From positions 1 through 27,528 of the forward strand of contig JBKCHQ010000109.1 of NCBI GenBank assembly GCA_046302715.1: 27,528 nucleotides of DNA. Direction: 5' to 3'. The stretch comes from CAMCXT01 sp046302715 (GTDB taxonomy: Bacteria; Bacteroidota; Bacteroidia; M30B66). The position numbers were made by a program, and so were the translations under genes. Below the pieces are notes generated by a model. It searched no databases, was not told the origin of the DNA, and saw only the letters and a list, made by a program, of their open reading frames with translations. Shown here one piece after another: positions 8,012-16,048 of this stretch; the stretch's first letter is position 1; each line of letters opens with the position of its first letter.

Positions 8012-8019
8012 CAAAATTA
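8012..8019 (-). promoter_or_regulatory. -7 promoter element of hemB
   Basis: TAATTTTG on the minus strand is an exact TAnnTTTG match. A TTTG lies upstream (8039-8036), but the 16-base spacer is shorter than usual. Only 4 bases separate the element from the hemB ATG, so the mRNA may be leaderless. Confidence 0.4.
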
Positions 8020-8128
8020 GCGAAAGCTCGGTATACAAAGCCGAATTGTATAGAAAATCAATAGCGGTAAAGGCAATTCTACCATTATTACATGTTTTTA
8101 TTTATACATTTACACGCACAATTTAAAC

Positions 8129-8608
8129 ATGTCAGGTTCGAGTTTAAGACTTTTTAAGGTACCATTAATCATAGGAATATGTGCCTCGGTTCTTTTTGTT
8201 TCCTGCGAAAAAAAGCCGGGATGTACAGATTCTAGAGCGGAAAACTATGATCCTGATGCACGAAAAGACGATGAATCGTGCATCATGCCACGTGAAAAAT
8301 TCTTGGGGAGTTATGTGGCTACATCGGTATGCTCATCAACTCCTTCCTTACAATATGAATCGGTGGTTTTAGCCTCTAACGATAATCTTACCGATATCTC
8401 TATAGAAAATTTGGGTGGAATTATAAATGCACCCGTGAGAGGAATTGTTTCGGGCAATACCATAATCATTCCTGAACAAGATGCAGAGGCTATAGGTCGA
8501 TATGTTAGTGGGAACGGACTAATTTTAGGTAACATTATAAATATTACCTACACTTACCGTTATGGGGCCAGCACACCAATTACCTGTAACATCGAAATGA
8601 TCAAATAA
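8129..8608 (+). CDS. Small lipoprotein with GCTD/NYDP cysteine motif
   Basis: The 159-residue protein has a lipoprotein signal ending FVSC (Cys26). Residues 31-51 carry GCTD, then AENYDPDA, then an acidic stretch ending in Cys, a short motif often seen in marine Bacteroidota surface proteins (usually GCTD..A.NYDP.A..DDGSC). Its acidic residues suggest calcium binding and its two cysteines a disulfide, both inferred. The remainder (about 55-159) is predicted beta-rich with a hydroxyl-rich surface, and I do not recognise the family. A weak -7 element (TACATTTA, 8105-8112) precedes it. It ends 7 bases from the stop of the GT39 gene on the other strand. Function unknown. Confidence 0.75.
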   Translation: MSGSSLRLFKVPLIIGICASVLFVSCEKKPGCTDSRAENYDPDARKDDESCIMPREKFLGSYVATSVCSSTPSLQYESVVLASNDNLTDISIENLGGIINAPVRGIVSGNTIIIPEQDAEAIGRYVSGNGLILGNIINITYTYRYGASTPITCNIEMIK

Positions 8609-8615
8609 ACTGTAA

Positions 8616-10292
8616 CTATTGGATACGAACAATGTATCCCGTATTTAATACCTCAGTTCTCGTTTGTGGATTTAAAAAATTGCTGGTAAGAAGCGTTACC
8701 GCATAAGAACGAGTTTTAAACAGCGATTCGACATTCAAGCCCGAAGTTTTCAATGATTCGAAACCTTCTTTATTAGTAAATACAAACATCGGTTTTTGAG
8801 TTAATAGCTCCTGCTTAATGCCTGACAAGGAAATTTCTTTTTGGACATGTTGCGTATAAACATCAAGCGAGCGACCATTTACTTCATAAACAAAAAGGCG
8901 GTCGAGTGGAAGCTTATTGTCCAGAGCATATTTTGCCGCCGGAGACCCGGCTTGATATTTCAAAATCGAAGGATAAATATGCAGCGCAAGTATGGCATTT
9001 ATGCCTAAAGCGGTTATTAAAGAAAGCTTCGTAAAACGTAGCCCTAAGGTGGCTTCTTGGGTGAATAATACGTAAACAAAAAACAGGGTTAGTATCGCAA
9101 AAATTGCTGCAACAGCAAATGGAGCGTCGGGATAAAAACAAATAAATGACAAGAAAATGGCTAAAATCCAAACCAATATTAGCAGAACGCATTGAGCTGC
9201 GGAAACCCACCTCAGCCCTTTTGCATTCTTTAAAAGCACATTATAGAAATACTCGGCACAAATAATTGCCGCAAAGGGAAATGTTACATAAATATAATGG
9301 GGCAGTTTATATTTCGACATTGAAAGCGCAACAAACGGCAAAAGGAAGCCGCCCCACGAAATCCATTCTACACGAGACGATCGAAAGGAAGCTGGCGATT
9401 TTAACGACACGAGCAAACGAAAAAAAGCACCAAAAATCAAAACCGACCAGGGCATAAACGACCAGGCCAGATTATGCACAAAAAAGAAAGGCCCCGTATC
9501 GTTTTTCCACACATTTTCACCTGTAATACGGCCAAAACTTTGCTCCCAAAAATAGAACCGTAAGCCCGACACACCTTGTTTTCCATTAACCCATTTATCG
9601 GGCTGTAAATCAAATTGATAATACAAACCATATAGCATCGGAGCAAGAACAACCGCCAAAACAACAATGCCGGCAATCCACTCCCAACGTGCCATTTTTT
9701 TCCATTCTCCTTTTATGGCTATGTGGCATCCAAACGCAGCAATAGGAGCCACCAATCCCATGGGCCCCTTTGCCAACATGGCCAGTGCAGCGAAGAAAAA
9801 ACCCGCTACACAAAAAATAAATTTTCGATTATTAAGAAACTCGGCAATCAACCATACCGACGTAATTACAGAATTCGTAAGGTATGTATCGGTGCGCACA
9901 TCGTTATTGAAATGAAAATACCCCTGCGTACTGGCTAGAATTACTGCCGCAAGTAATGCTGTTTCTTTCGAATAATAGACTCTTGCCAAGCGATAGGTCG
10001 CGTAAATTCCCAAAAGCGAAAAAAGAATCGAAGGCAACTTAAATGCAAACTCTCCAATGCCAAATACATAAAAGAAAAGGCCTGTTACCCAAAAAATAAG
10101 TGGCGGTTTATCTAAATACTCCTTGCCTCGATCAGTAAATTCTAAAAAGTTGCCTCTTTCAAGCATCTCGGCCGACATCGAAAAATACTGCGCCGAGTCC
10201 ACTTCCATAACATCAATAGGAATTGCTAGGCAGTAAACACCGAAAATAGCAACAAGCCAAAAAAGAGGATTTCGTAGCAGGGCAGCTTGCAC
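8616..10292 (-). CDS. GT39-family membrane glycosyltransferase (ArnT/PMT-like)
   Basis: This is an integral membrane enzyme with about a dozen hydrophobic segments, of the family that moves a sugar from a polyprenyl-phosphate donor to lipid A or protein outside the inner membrane. The N-terminal loop has the conserved acidic residue D32 (EVDSAQYF) and DKPP (61-64), typical of ArnT-like GT39 proteins. The frame is open to a TTG at 10343, but that stretch lies inside the SRP RNA (10315-10410). I therefore place the start at the GTG at 10292, which gives 558 residues and keeps the first membrane helix; the next ATG would lose it. Substrate is unknown. It is convergent with the small lipoprotein gene. 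Confidence 0.85.
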   Translation of the reverse strand: MQAALLRNPLFWLVAIFGVYCLAIPIDVMEVDSAQYFSMSAEMLERGNFLEFTDRGKEYLDKPPLIFWVTGLFFYVFGIGEFAFKLPSILFSLLGIYATYRLARVYYSKETALLAAVILASTQGYFHFNNDVRTDTYLTNSVITSVWLIAEFLNNRKFIFCVAGFFFAALAMLAKGPMGLVAPIAAFGCHIAIKGEWKKMARWEWIAGIVVLAVVLAPMLYGLYYQFDLQPDKWVNGKQGVSGLRFYFWEQSFGRITGENVWKNDTGPFFFVHNLAWSFMPWSVLIFGAFFRLLVSLKSPASFRSSRVEWISWGGFLLPFVALSMSKYKLPHYIYVTFPFAAIICAEYFYNVLLKNAKGLRWVSAAQCVLLILVWILAIFLSFICFYPDAPFAVAAIFAILTLFFVYVLFTQEATLGLRFTKLSLITALGINAILALHIYPSILKYQAGSPAAKYALDNKLPLDRLFVYEVNGRSLDVYTQHVQKEISLSGIKQELLTQKPMFVFTNKEGFESLKTSGLNVESLFKTRSYAVTLLTSNFLNPQTRTEVLNTGYIVRIQ

Positions 10293-10305
10293 AGAAATTA
10301 AGCGT

Positions 10306-10322
10306 AAAAAAATTGGGTAAGT
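10306..10322 (-). terminator. SRP RNA 3' arm plus U-tract
   Basis: The closing helix of the SRP RNA (3' arm 10322-10315) is followed on the minus strand by AA and TTTTTTT (10312-10306), a plausible intrinsic terminator. The tract lies upstream of the GTG I propose as the GT39 start. Partial read-through could feed the GT39 gene. Confidence 0.45.
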
Positions 10323-10410
10323 TACTTCTATCGCACCGCTCAACCGTTTACCCTTGCTACCTTCCGGTCCTGGGGGAGTTCAACAGGAGCTGGTCGTAAA
10401 AGACTTACCC
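10315..10410 (-). ncRNA. ffs: Small signal recognition particle RNA (4.5S type)
   Basis: This RNA is the scaffold of the signal recognition particle, binding Ffh and FtsY to deliver membrane proteins. Read on the minus strand it contains the hallmark domain IV tip, ACC-GGAA-GGT-AGCA-AGGG (10370 down to about 10350), with its GGAA tetraloop. The ends pair perfectly: GGGTAAGT (10410-10403) with ACTTACCC (10322-10315). Inner helices also form, such as ACC/GGT, GCTC/GAGC and CTGTT/AACGG. The length is about 96 bases. A TATATTTG element ends 4 bases upstream of the first G. After the last C come AA and seven Us, so the terminal helix probably acts as its own terminator. The 3' part overlaps the open frame of the GT39 gene. 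Confidence 0.95.
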
Positions 10411-10414
10411 GTTG

Positions 10415-10422
10415 CAAATATA
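10415..10422 (-). promoter_or_regulatory. -7 promoter element of SRP RNA
   Basis: TATATTTG on the minus strand is an exact -7 match. The region 19 bases upstream is T-rich (TGTTTTTTT) but lacks a clean TTG. Because the RNA's 5' end is fixed by pairing at 10410, this shows that transcription starts about 4-5 bases after the G of the element here. Confidence 0.75.
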
Positions 10423-10448
10423 CAGTTTGCATGCTAAAAAAACATGAT

Positions 10449-11501
10449 TTATTTATTTGTCGGAGCTAGCATTCGAACATCCACAAAAACAGGCAAATGA
10501 TCGCTGTAACCGCCTAAGTATTTCTTGCCGCCGTAGGTTCGCCTGGGTTCCATAACGCCGTATTTTTCATTTTTCTCCATTAAAAAATCTGCTTTAAAAA
10601 CCTGTGCATCTTTAAAAAACACTTTGGCGCCTGAATTGCCTTTAACCAACGCATCAGACGCTATGATCTGATCCAGAAACCCCCACTCGCCTTTGTAGGT
10701 ATGCGAACCCACACCCTCGCCTTTTTGCCACCCCATTAAATTGTACAGTGCAGCACTACCTAAAGTAGTATCTATTGCGGCCTGAAGCACCTCCTTCAGC
10801 GATTGGTTGGTAGGATAATCGTTAAAATCGCCCATCAACAAGATATTGGCATTTTTCTCGTTAAACTGAATGGAATCGCAAAGCCTTTTAGCTGTTTTTG
10901 CAGCGGCAATGCGCTTATGTTCTGATTCGGCAGCACCACCCGAACGACTGGGCCAATGATTCACTAAAATATGCAAGGACGATTTATTGGGTAAAAGACC
11001 TTTAACATAAAGAATATCGCGTGTGGGTTTGCCTGTATCACCTGGAATGGCCACCGGGTATTTACCGCATTTAATAAAGGTGAATCGCTCTTTTCTATAT
11101 AATAGTCCTACGTCAATTCCTCTTTTGTCGGGCGAGTCGAAATGTACGATTGAATAATCCGATTTTTTAAGCTCGGTATTTTGAAGCAGCAAATCCAGCA
11201 CTTTGCGATTTTCAATTTCAGCAAAACCAACAATATCGGGCAAAGAGCCAGCACCTAGCGCCTCCATTACCTGAGCAATATGATTGAGTTTGGTCTGCAT
11301 TTTTTCTTTGTCCCACTGAAGCTCACCTTGTGGTAAATATTCTTCATCATCAATTTCAGCATCGTCATCCGTATCGAACAAGTTCTCGACATTATAAAAC
11401 ATAACTCTAAATGGCTTTTCTTTCTTTTTTGAAGATTCAAATAACACTACACAGCCCAAAGAGGTCAATAATACCCAAATGCTTATGGTAAGAAAACGCA
11501 T
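10449..11501 (-). CDS. Endonuclease/exonuclease/phosphatase-family protein, exported or membrane-anchored
   Basis: The 350-residue protein has a hydrophobic N-terminus (about 4-21) acting as signal peptide or anchor. The EEP fold follows: YNVENLFD (36-43) provides the metal-binding Asn/Glu, FAEIEN a second acidic residue, NHWPSRSGG and GDFNDYP the middle motifs, and SDHLPVFVDV (near 332-341) the terminal Asp-His pair. Relatives include DNase I-like nucleases and phosphoesterases, and Bacteroidota have many such exported proteins, probably for scavenging nucleic acid or phosphate. A Cys (17) follows SLG but the lipobox is poor. An exact -7 element (TAATTTTG, 11529-11522) lies about 20 bases upstream of the ATG. 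The specific substrate is unknown. Confidence 0.85.
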   Translation of the reverse strand: MRFLTISIWVLLTSLGCVVLFESSKKKEKPFRVMFYNVENLFDTDDDAEIDDEEYLPQGELQWDKEKMQTKLNHIAQVMEALGAGSLPDIVGFAEIENRKVLDLLLQNTELKKSDYSIVHFDSPDKRGIDVGLLYRKERFTFIKCGKYPVAIPGDTGKPTRDILYVKGLLPNKSSLHILVNHWPSRSGGAAESEHKRIAAAKTAKRLCDSIQFNEKNANILLMGDFNDYPTNQSLKEVLQAAIDTTLGSAALYNLMGWQKGEGVGSHTYKGEWGFLDQIIASDALVKGNSGAKVFFKDAQVFKADFLMEKNEKYGVMEPRRTYGGKKYLGGYSDHLPVFVDVRMLAPTNK

Positions 11502-11521
11502 AATTGAAATTGTAAAACGTT

Positions 11522-11529
11522 CAAAATTA
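11522..11529 (-). promoter_or_regulatory. -7 promoter element of the EEP-family gene
   Basis: TAATTTTG on the minus strand matches TAnnTTTG exactly. The predicted leader is about 16 bases. No good TTG is found at the -33 spacing. Confidence 0.4.
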
Positions 11530-11620
11530 ACAAATAAAATTAAGTGCCGTTATTCTTAAAAACATCAAAAAAACTTTTCGAATTGCTTGATTAAGGCGGC
11601 CCTGAAATGTAAATTGCACT

Positions 11621-12154
11621 GTGTCAAAAAGAGTAATCTTAACCGGTGGGCCGGGCTTCGGAAAATCAAGTATCATATCAGAAATTGAACAAAGGGGATT
11701 TTGCATTTTCCCAGAGGTAGCTCGGGCATTAATTCAAGAATCAATAATGCATGAAGTTGGACTGAACACGCCTTTGTATCCCGATGATTTTGCCCAAAAA
11801 ATAATTTCCGAACGAATAAAACAATTTAATGAGGCTCCTGATGGCTGGAGTTTTTATGACCGTGCTATGCCCGATGTTATGGGCTTTTTAAGAAAAGACA
11901 GAAAGGCCATTCCACTTGAAACTCAGTCTTTATGCATGCAATTACGCTATTATTCAAACGTGTTTATCACCCCCCCCTGGGAAGCGATTTATCAAAAAGA
12001 CACCGAACGACGCGAAGATTTCAGAGCGGCCGTTCAGGTACATAAAGCTTTGGAAGAAGTTTACACCCAACTGGGCTACACGTTAATTGCCGTGCCCATG
12101 GGAAGCATAAAACAACGTGCAGATTTTGTGCTTAAACATTTATCCATTTTATAA
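11621..12154 (+). CDS. AAA_28-type P-loop ATPase/kinase-like protein
   Basis: This 177-residue single-domain protein has a Walker A loop GGPGFGKSS (9-17) immediately after the first strand. An acidic FYDRAMPD segment in the middle could serve as Walker B, and an Arg-rich ERRED stretch sits in the lid region. This is the AAA_28 family, related to nucleotide and nucleoside kinases such as the NadR kinase domain; members are mostly uncharacterised. The start is a GTG, because the only nearby ATG is followed at once by a stop. It lies 5 bases upstream of recQ, so the two are probably co-transcribed. A functional link with RecQ is possible but unproven. Confidence 0.82.
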   Translation: MSKRVILTGGPGFGKSSIISEIEQRGFCIFPEVARALIQESIMHEVGLNTPLYPDDFAQKIISERIKQFNEAPDGWSFYDRAMPDVMGFLRKDRKAIPLETQSLCMQLRYYSNVFITPPWEAIYQKDTERREDFRAAVQVHKALEEVYTQLGYTLIAVPMGSIKQRADFVLKHLSIL

Positions 12155-12159
12155 ATGTC

Positions 12160-14052
12160 ATGCAGGCAGAAGCACTGGAAATACTAAAAAGGCATTGGAA
12201 ATACAATGAGTTTAGACCTTTACAACATGATATAATCCGGTCGGTTTTGGAAGGTAATGACACCTTGGCGCTGCTGCCAACCGGGGGAGGCAAATCCATT
12301 TGCTTTCAGGTGCCGGCATTATGTCTGGGTGGACTTTGTCTTGTTGTTTCTCCGCTCATTGCACTCATGCAGGATCAGGTAGAGCAGCTAGAAAATCGGG
12401 GCATAAAAGCCGCAATGATTAATTCTTCCATGAGTGCGGAGGATGTAGGCCTCATTATGGAACGTTGTGCCCATGGCGAATATTCATTTCTGTATGTTGC
12501 CCCTGAACGCTTGCAAACAGAAACCTTTTTACGCATGGCCACCGAACTTACGGTGCGACTCATTGCTATCGACGAAGCACATTGTGTTTCGCAATGGGGC
12601 CACGATTTTAGGCCCGCTTACCTACAAATTGCCCCAATTAGAAATTACTTTAACAAAAAAGTCCCGGTTATTGCCCTTACGGCTTCAGCCACAGTAAAAG
12701 TGTGCGAGGATATAGAAAAATATCTGGGTTTGGTAAGTCCCAAAAAATTCAGCAAGTCATTTGAACGAAAAGAGCTATGTTATGTGGTGCGGCAAACCGA
12801 AGATAAGCTCAACCGAATTTTGGCCATCTTGGATAAGGTAGCAGGAAGCAGCATTATATATGTGCGCAATCGTAAGAAAACCCAAGAAATTTCAGAGTGG
12901 CTCAACCTTCAAGGCATACCAGCGAGTCCCTATCATGCAGGTTTAGACTATATAACGCGTGAGCTGCGACAGAAAGCATGGATTGAAGGTAGTACCCGAG
13001 TAATGGTAAGCACCAATGCTTTTGGAATGGGTATCGATAAGGCCGATGTTAGAACGGTAATTCATCTGGACATACCCGAAAGTCCAGAAGCATATTACCA
13101 AGAAGCCGGACGTGCGGGGCGCGATGGAATTACATCATATGCCATTCTGCTTGTTGACCATCAAGACTTTGAACAAAGCGAGAAGCGGTTTGCGGTGCAA
13201 TTCCCCTCGTACGACGAAACGTGTGGCATATATACCATGCTCTGTAATTATTTGCAATTGCCGGTGGGTGGCGGTGGCGAAATGAGCTTTGCATTCGACA
13301 CTTCGGCATTTGCAGAACGTTACCGATTAAACGCCATGACGGTTTTTAATGCTATGCGATTCTTGGAAAGAGAGGGCTTAATTACCTTTCAGGCACAGCC
13401 CGACCATCGGGCTCGAATAAAAGTGACACTCCACCGCGAAGAACTTTATGAATTTGAGGTCATGCATCCCACTATGGAACATCTTATCCGCACTTTGCTG
13501 AGAATGTATCCGGGCATTTTAAACGAACCTGTTGTTTTCAAAGAATTTGAATTGGCAAAGAAGGCCAACATGCCAGAGGCTGAAATTAAAAAGAAATTGA
13601 GCCTTTTGCATCAGAAAGGAGTAGTGTCTTACACGCCGGCACGTCAGGTCCCATTGATTTACTTTGCCATGCCACGGCAGCATCCCGACCGTATCCCGAT
13701 CTCAAAATCGGGCTACTCCAAACATATTGATGAAGCCAGAACCCGCTTTAAAACCATGCAGCAATTTGCCGAACAAAAAGAACGCTGCCGCAGCATTTTT
13801 CTGTTGGAATATTTCAACGAGAAAAATATTGAATCTTGCGGAAAATGTGACGTTTGCATGAGGCAAAAACCAATAAATCTGAAAAATAAATTATTGGATG
13901 CACTAAAAGATGGTCCAATAATGATGGATAATCTGTTGGCTATGCCCGACGCGCCTCACGATACATGGATTGAGCTCATACGTAATCTAAGCGATAATGG
14001 GGAAATTTGGCTTGATCCTCAGGGGATGATTCATTCAAATACCAATCAATAA
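12160..14052 (+). CDS. recQ: RecQ-family ATP-dependent DNA helicase with displaced zinc motif
   Basis: RecQ unwinds DNA 3'-to-5' in recombination and fork repair. The 630-residue protein has all the superfamily 2 motifs: TGGGKS (K45), DEAH (138-141) followed by the RecQ aromatic-rich loop CVSQWGHDFRPAY, TASAT, and QEAGRAGRDG in lobe 2. The order after lobe 2 is unusual. A winged-helix-like stretch (about 390-530) comes first, then the zinc cysteines C543-x16-C560-x2-C563-x2-C566. In E. coli RecQ the same C-x16-C-x2-C-x2-C pattern lies near residue 380, right after lobe 2. There is no recognisable HRDC domain; a short C-terminal helical segment ends the protein. It forms a pair with the AAA_28 gene. 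Confidence 0.93.
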   Translation: MQAEALEILKRHWKYNEFRPLQHDIIRSVLEGNDTLALLPTGGGKSICFQVPALCLGGLCLVVSPLIALMQDQVEQLENRGIKAAMINSSMSAEDVGLIMERCAHGEYSFLYVAPERLQTETFLRMATELTVRLIAIDEAHCVSQWGHDFRPAYLQIAPIRNYFNKKVPVIALTASATVKVCEDIEKYLGLVSPKKFSKSFERKELCYVVRQTEDKLNRILAILDKVAGSSIIYVRNRKKTQEISEWLNLQGIPASPYHAGLDYITRELRQKAWIEGSTRVMVSTNAFGMGIDKADVRTVIHLDIPESPEAYYQEAGRAGRDGITSYAILLVDHQDFEQSEKRFAVQFPSYDETCGIYTMLCNYLQLPVGGGGEMSFAFDTSAFAERYRLNAMTVFNAMRFLEREGLITFQAQPDHRARIKVTLHREELYEFEVMHPTMEHLIRTLLRMYPGILNEPVVFKEFELAKKANMPEAEIKKKLSLLHQKGVVSYTPARQVPLIYFAMPRQHPDRIPISKSGYSKHIDEARTRFKTMQQFAEQKERCRSIFLLEYFNEKNIESCGKCDVCMRQKPINLKNKLLDALKDGPIMMDNLLAMPDAPHDTWIELIRNLSDNGEIWLDPQGMIHSNTNQ

Positions 14053-14230
14053 GTCAGTTTTTTCATCAATAGAAATTCATACTGCTTAATTATTTCTAGC
14101 ATTTGAATTGGTTTTTATTAACATTGGGGCTATTCAAAATTATCATTAATATCATATTTTATCATAACCCAGTATACTAACTTTACGTTGAGCTATTATT
14201 AAACCATTTAATCCTAAAAATAAGTATATT

Positions 14231-14755
14231 ATGTTGCAAATTCCGCTACTTGAGAAAGTTCTCTATTACGTGCGTCAGTACACTGCATTTGTATGGATTG
14301 CCAGTGCTGCATGCATTTACGGAATTTGGATGTTATTACAAGGCTATTTTAAACCTGCAGAGCTAACCGAGTTTTTAACCTTTATGGGATTGCTGTATTT
14401 ATTGAATACCAGCCGGTCGCTCAAGAGCAAGTATGCCGATTTATTATGGATTGGTATTTCCATATTTTCAATAGGACAAGTGTTTTCATTTTTTAGCTGG
14501 GCACTTTCCCCTGAAATTTTAGTATTTGGAATTGTTTTTATGGTCATTGGATATTCACGATTTTTGAAAACATTGCAGACCAAAATGCCCATGGATTATT
14601 ATAAATTAATTTGGCTGGTGTTTAATTTATTGTCGGCAGTTTGGATTTCGCTGGCGCTTAAACCTTACTCTTTTCTTTCTATTTTTGCACAACTTAGTTT
14701 TTGGCCCATTTATTTTACTTATGCCTTTCATGAAATGAAGAAAAAGCAGGCCTAA
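14231..14755 (+). CDS. Small multipass membrane protein of unknown function
   Basis: The 174-residue protein has about five or six hydrophobic helices: around 18-38, 44-60, 70-95, 98-115, 125-142 and 147-167. There is no signal cleavage site and a basic C-terminus (KKKQA) that would sit in the cytosol. No catalytic motif is evident and I do not recognise the family. A near-consensus -7 element (TAACTTTA, 14178-14185) lies about 45 bases upstream. The 178 bases before the gene hold that element and otherwise nothing I can name. smpB follows after 50 bases on the same strand. Confidence 0.7.
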   Translation: MLQIPLLEKVLYYVRQYTAFVWIASAACIYGIWMLLQGYFKPAELTEFLTFMGLLYLLNTSRSLKSKYADLLWIGISIFSIGQVFSFFSWALSPEILVFGIVFMVIGYSRFLKTLQTKMPMDYYKLIWLVFNLLSAVWISLALKPYSFLSIFAQLSFWPIYFTYAFHEMKKKQA

Positions 14756-14805
14756 AGTAATAAAGGGCTATCTCAGAGGTTGAGATACAAAACTGCTTAT
14801 AATAT

Positions 14806-15267
14806 ATGAAAGAGGCGACACCAAAAGTTCTTATTAAAAACAGGAAAGCGAGTTTTGAATTTGAGCTGCTTCAGGAATTCAGTGCGGGGATGGTGCTTAC
14901 GGGAACAGAAATTAAATCCATCCGTAATGGCAAAGCAAATATTGCCGATGCTTATTGTACGTTTATAACCAACGAATTGTATGTACGCAATATGCATATA
15001 GAAGAATATGCGCAGGGCAATATATACAACCATGAACCTAAGCGCGATCGAAAACTCATTCTGCACCGCAGCGAGCTCAACAAACTACAAACAAAACTAA
15101 AAGACAAAGGCCTCACCATTATCCCTCTGCAGCTTTTTATTTCAGATAAAGGGTATGCCAAACTGGATATTGCGCTGGCACGAGGCAAAAAATTATACGA
15201 TAAAAGAAGCGCTCTCAAAGAAAAGCAACTTACACGCGATCGTAACCGGGGATCTGAAGATTACTAA
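14806..15267 (+). CDS. smpB: SsrA-binding protein SmpB
   Basis: SmpB binds tmRNA and brings it to stalled ribosomes, so that unfinished proteins are tagged and released. The 153-residue protein is the normal length. It shows the N-terminal NRKASFEF strand, the TGTEIKSIR motif, the HIEEYAQGN segment that contacts tmRNA, and RDRKLILHRSE. The basic C-terminal tail (KKLYDKRSALKEKQ) enters the mRNA channel of the ribosome. The 50 bases upstream hold a 7-bp hairpin (14769-14787). Its stop codon overlaps the pcm stop on the opposite strand by 4 bases. tmRNA itself is not in the window. Confidence 0.97.
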   Translation: MKEATPKVLIKNRKASFEFELLQEFSAGMVLTGTEIKSIRNGKANIADAYCTFITNELYVRNMHIEEYAQGNIYNHEPKRDRKLILHRSELNKLQTKLKDKGLTIIPLQLFISDKGYAKLDIALARGKKLYDKRSALKEKQLTRDRNRGSEDY

Positions 15268-15920
15268 TTTTTATCCTCTAATAGCGGAACAAAACTAAAG
15301 GTTCCGTGCACGTTGCTTTCAATAGAACCGTCGGCACATTTATCTAAAGTATGCATGTGTTGTACCTTTCCTTCGCCAACCGGAATTACCATTCGGCCGC
15401 CGGGCTTTAACTGGTTTACTAATTCTTGCGGCACATATGGCGCTCCGGCAGTAATGATAATTTTATCAAACGGACCATAGGCTGGCCAACCCAGATATCC
15501 ATCACCAAATTTTAGCTGCACCGAATATTTGAGGGTTTCGTGCAGCAGTTGACGCGTTCGCAAAAAAAGTTCATGTTGGCGTTCGATACTAAATACTTTT
15601 GCACCGGCCTCGAGCAGCACCGCTGTTTGATAGCCGCTCCCTGTTCCTATTTCGAGCACACGATCTCCTTTTTCTAATTTGAGTAGCGAGGTTTGAATAG
15701 CTACCGTGCTGGGATGCGAAATAGTTTGTCCCGCACCTATTTTAAATGCAATATCTTCATAGGCCTTCTCCAAAAAAGCCTGATCCGGAAAAAACAAATG
15801 ACGCGGAACACGTTCCATAACGGAAAGCGTTGCTTCATCGGCAATTTTTTTCGCCCTTAATTCTTCAATCATCCGTTTACGCAATCCCTGGTGTCGGTAA
15901 GTATCCTTTAAAGCTTCCAT
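15264..15920 (-). CDS. pcm: Protein-L-isoaspartate O-methyltransferase
   Basis: Pcm methylates isoaspartyl residues formed by ageing of proteins, using S-adenosylmethionine, and starts their repair. The 218-residue length is typical. It has ISHPSTVA (67-74), the family's peptide-binding segment, motif I VLEIGTGSGYQTA (88-100) that binds the cofactor, an acidic IER after strand 2 (112-114), and IIITAGAPYVP (154-164) at motif II. It is convergent with smpB, with the stops overlapping. A well-spaced promoter lies upstream. Confidence 0.96.
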   Translation of the reverse strand: MEALKDTYRHQGLRKRMIEELRAKKIADEATLSVMERVPRHLFFPDQAFLEKAYEDIAFKIGAGQTISHPSTVAIQTSLLKLEKGDRVLEIGTGSGYQTAVLLEAGAKVFSIERQHELFLRTRQLLHETLKYSVQLKFGDGYLGWPAYGPFDKIIITAGAPYVPQELVNQLKPGGRMVIPVGEGKVQHMHTLDKCADGSIESNVHGTFSFVPLLEDKN

Positions 15921-15954
15921 CAGGTTTCGAAATTATTGAATTCAAGTCCACCTT

Positions 15955-15984
15955 TAAAATTAGCCGCATTCCGATAATCCACAA
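15955..15984 (-). promoter_or_regulatory. Promoter of pcm
   Basis: On the minus strand TTG (15984-15982), a 19-base spacer and TAATTTTA (15962-15955) match the Bacteroidota consensus, with only the last base of the -7 element differing. The predicted leader is about 30 bases. Confidence 0.6.
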
Positions 15985-16048
15985 TGTGCTGTTAATGGAT
16001 TTGCAGTTTCAGTAAGCTTATCAGCTCGTTAAATTGAAAATCATTAAA

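Noticed and set aside
10293..10343. N-terminal extension of the GT39 protein to the TTG at 10343
   Set aside because: It would encode protein from the body of the SRP RNA; the GTG at 10292 avoids this and keeps the first membrane helix.
11621..14052. AAA_28 ATPase plus RecQ as a defence module
   Set aside because: No nuclease, sensor or other defence component is nearby, and the surroundings are core genes.
14070..14098. TAGAAAT...ATTTCTA inverted repeat after recQ
   Set aside because: Wide 15-base loop, AT-only arms and no U-tract; not a convincing terminator or operator.
14769..14787. 7-bp hairpin between the membrane protein gene and smpB
   Set aside because: No U-tract follows, so not an intrinsic terminator; too short to call a regulatory RNA.
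15975..15983. TAATCCACA, one mismatch from a DnaA box
   Set aside because: A single degenerate copy, overlapping the pcm promoter; expected by chance.
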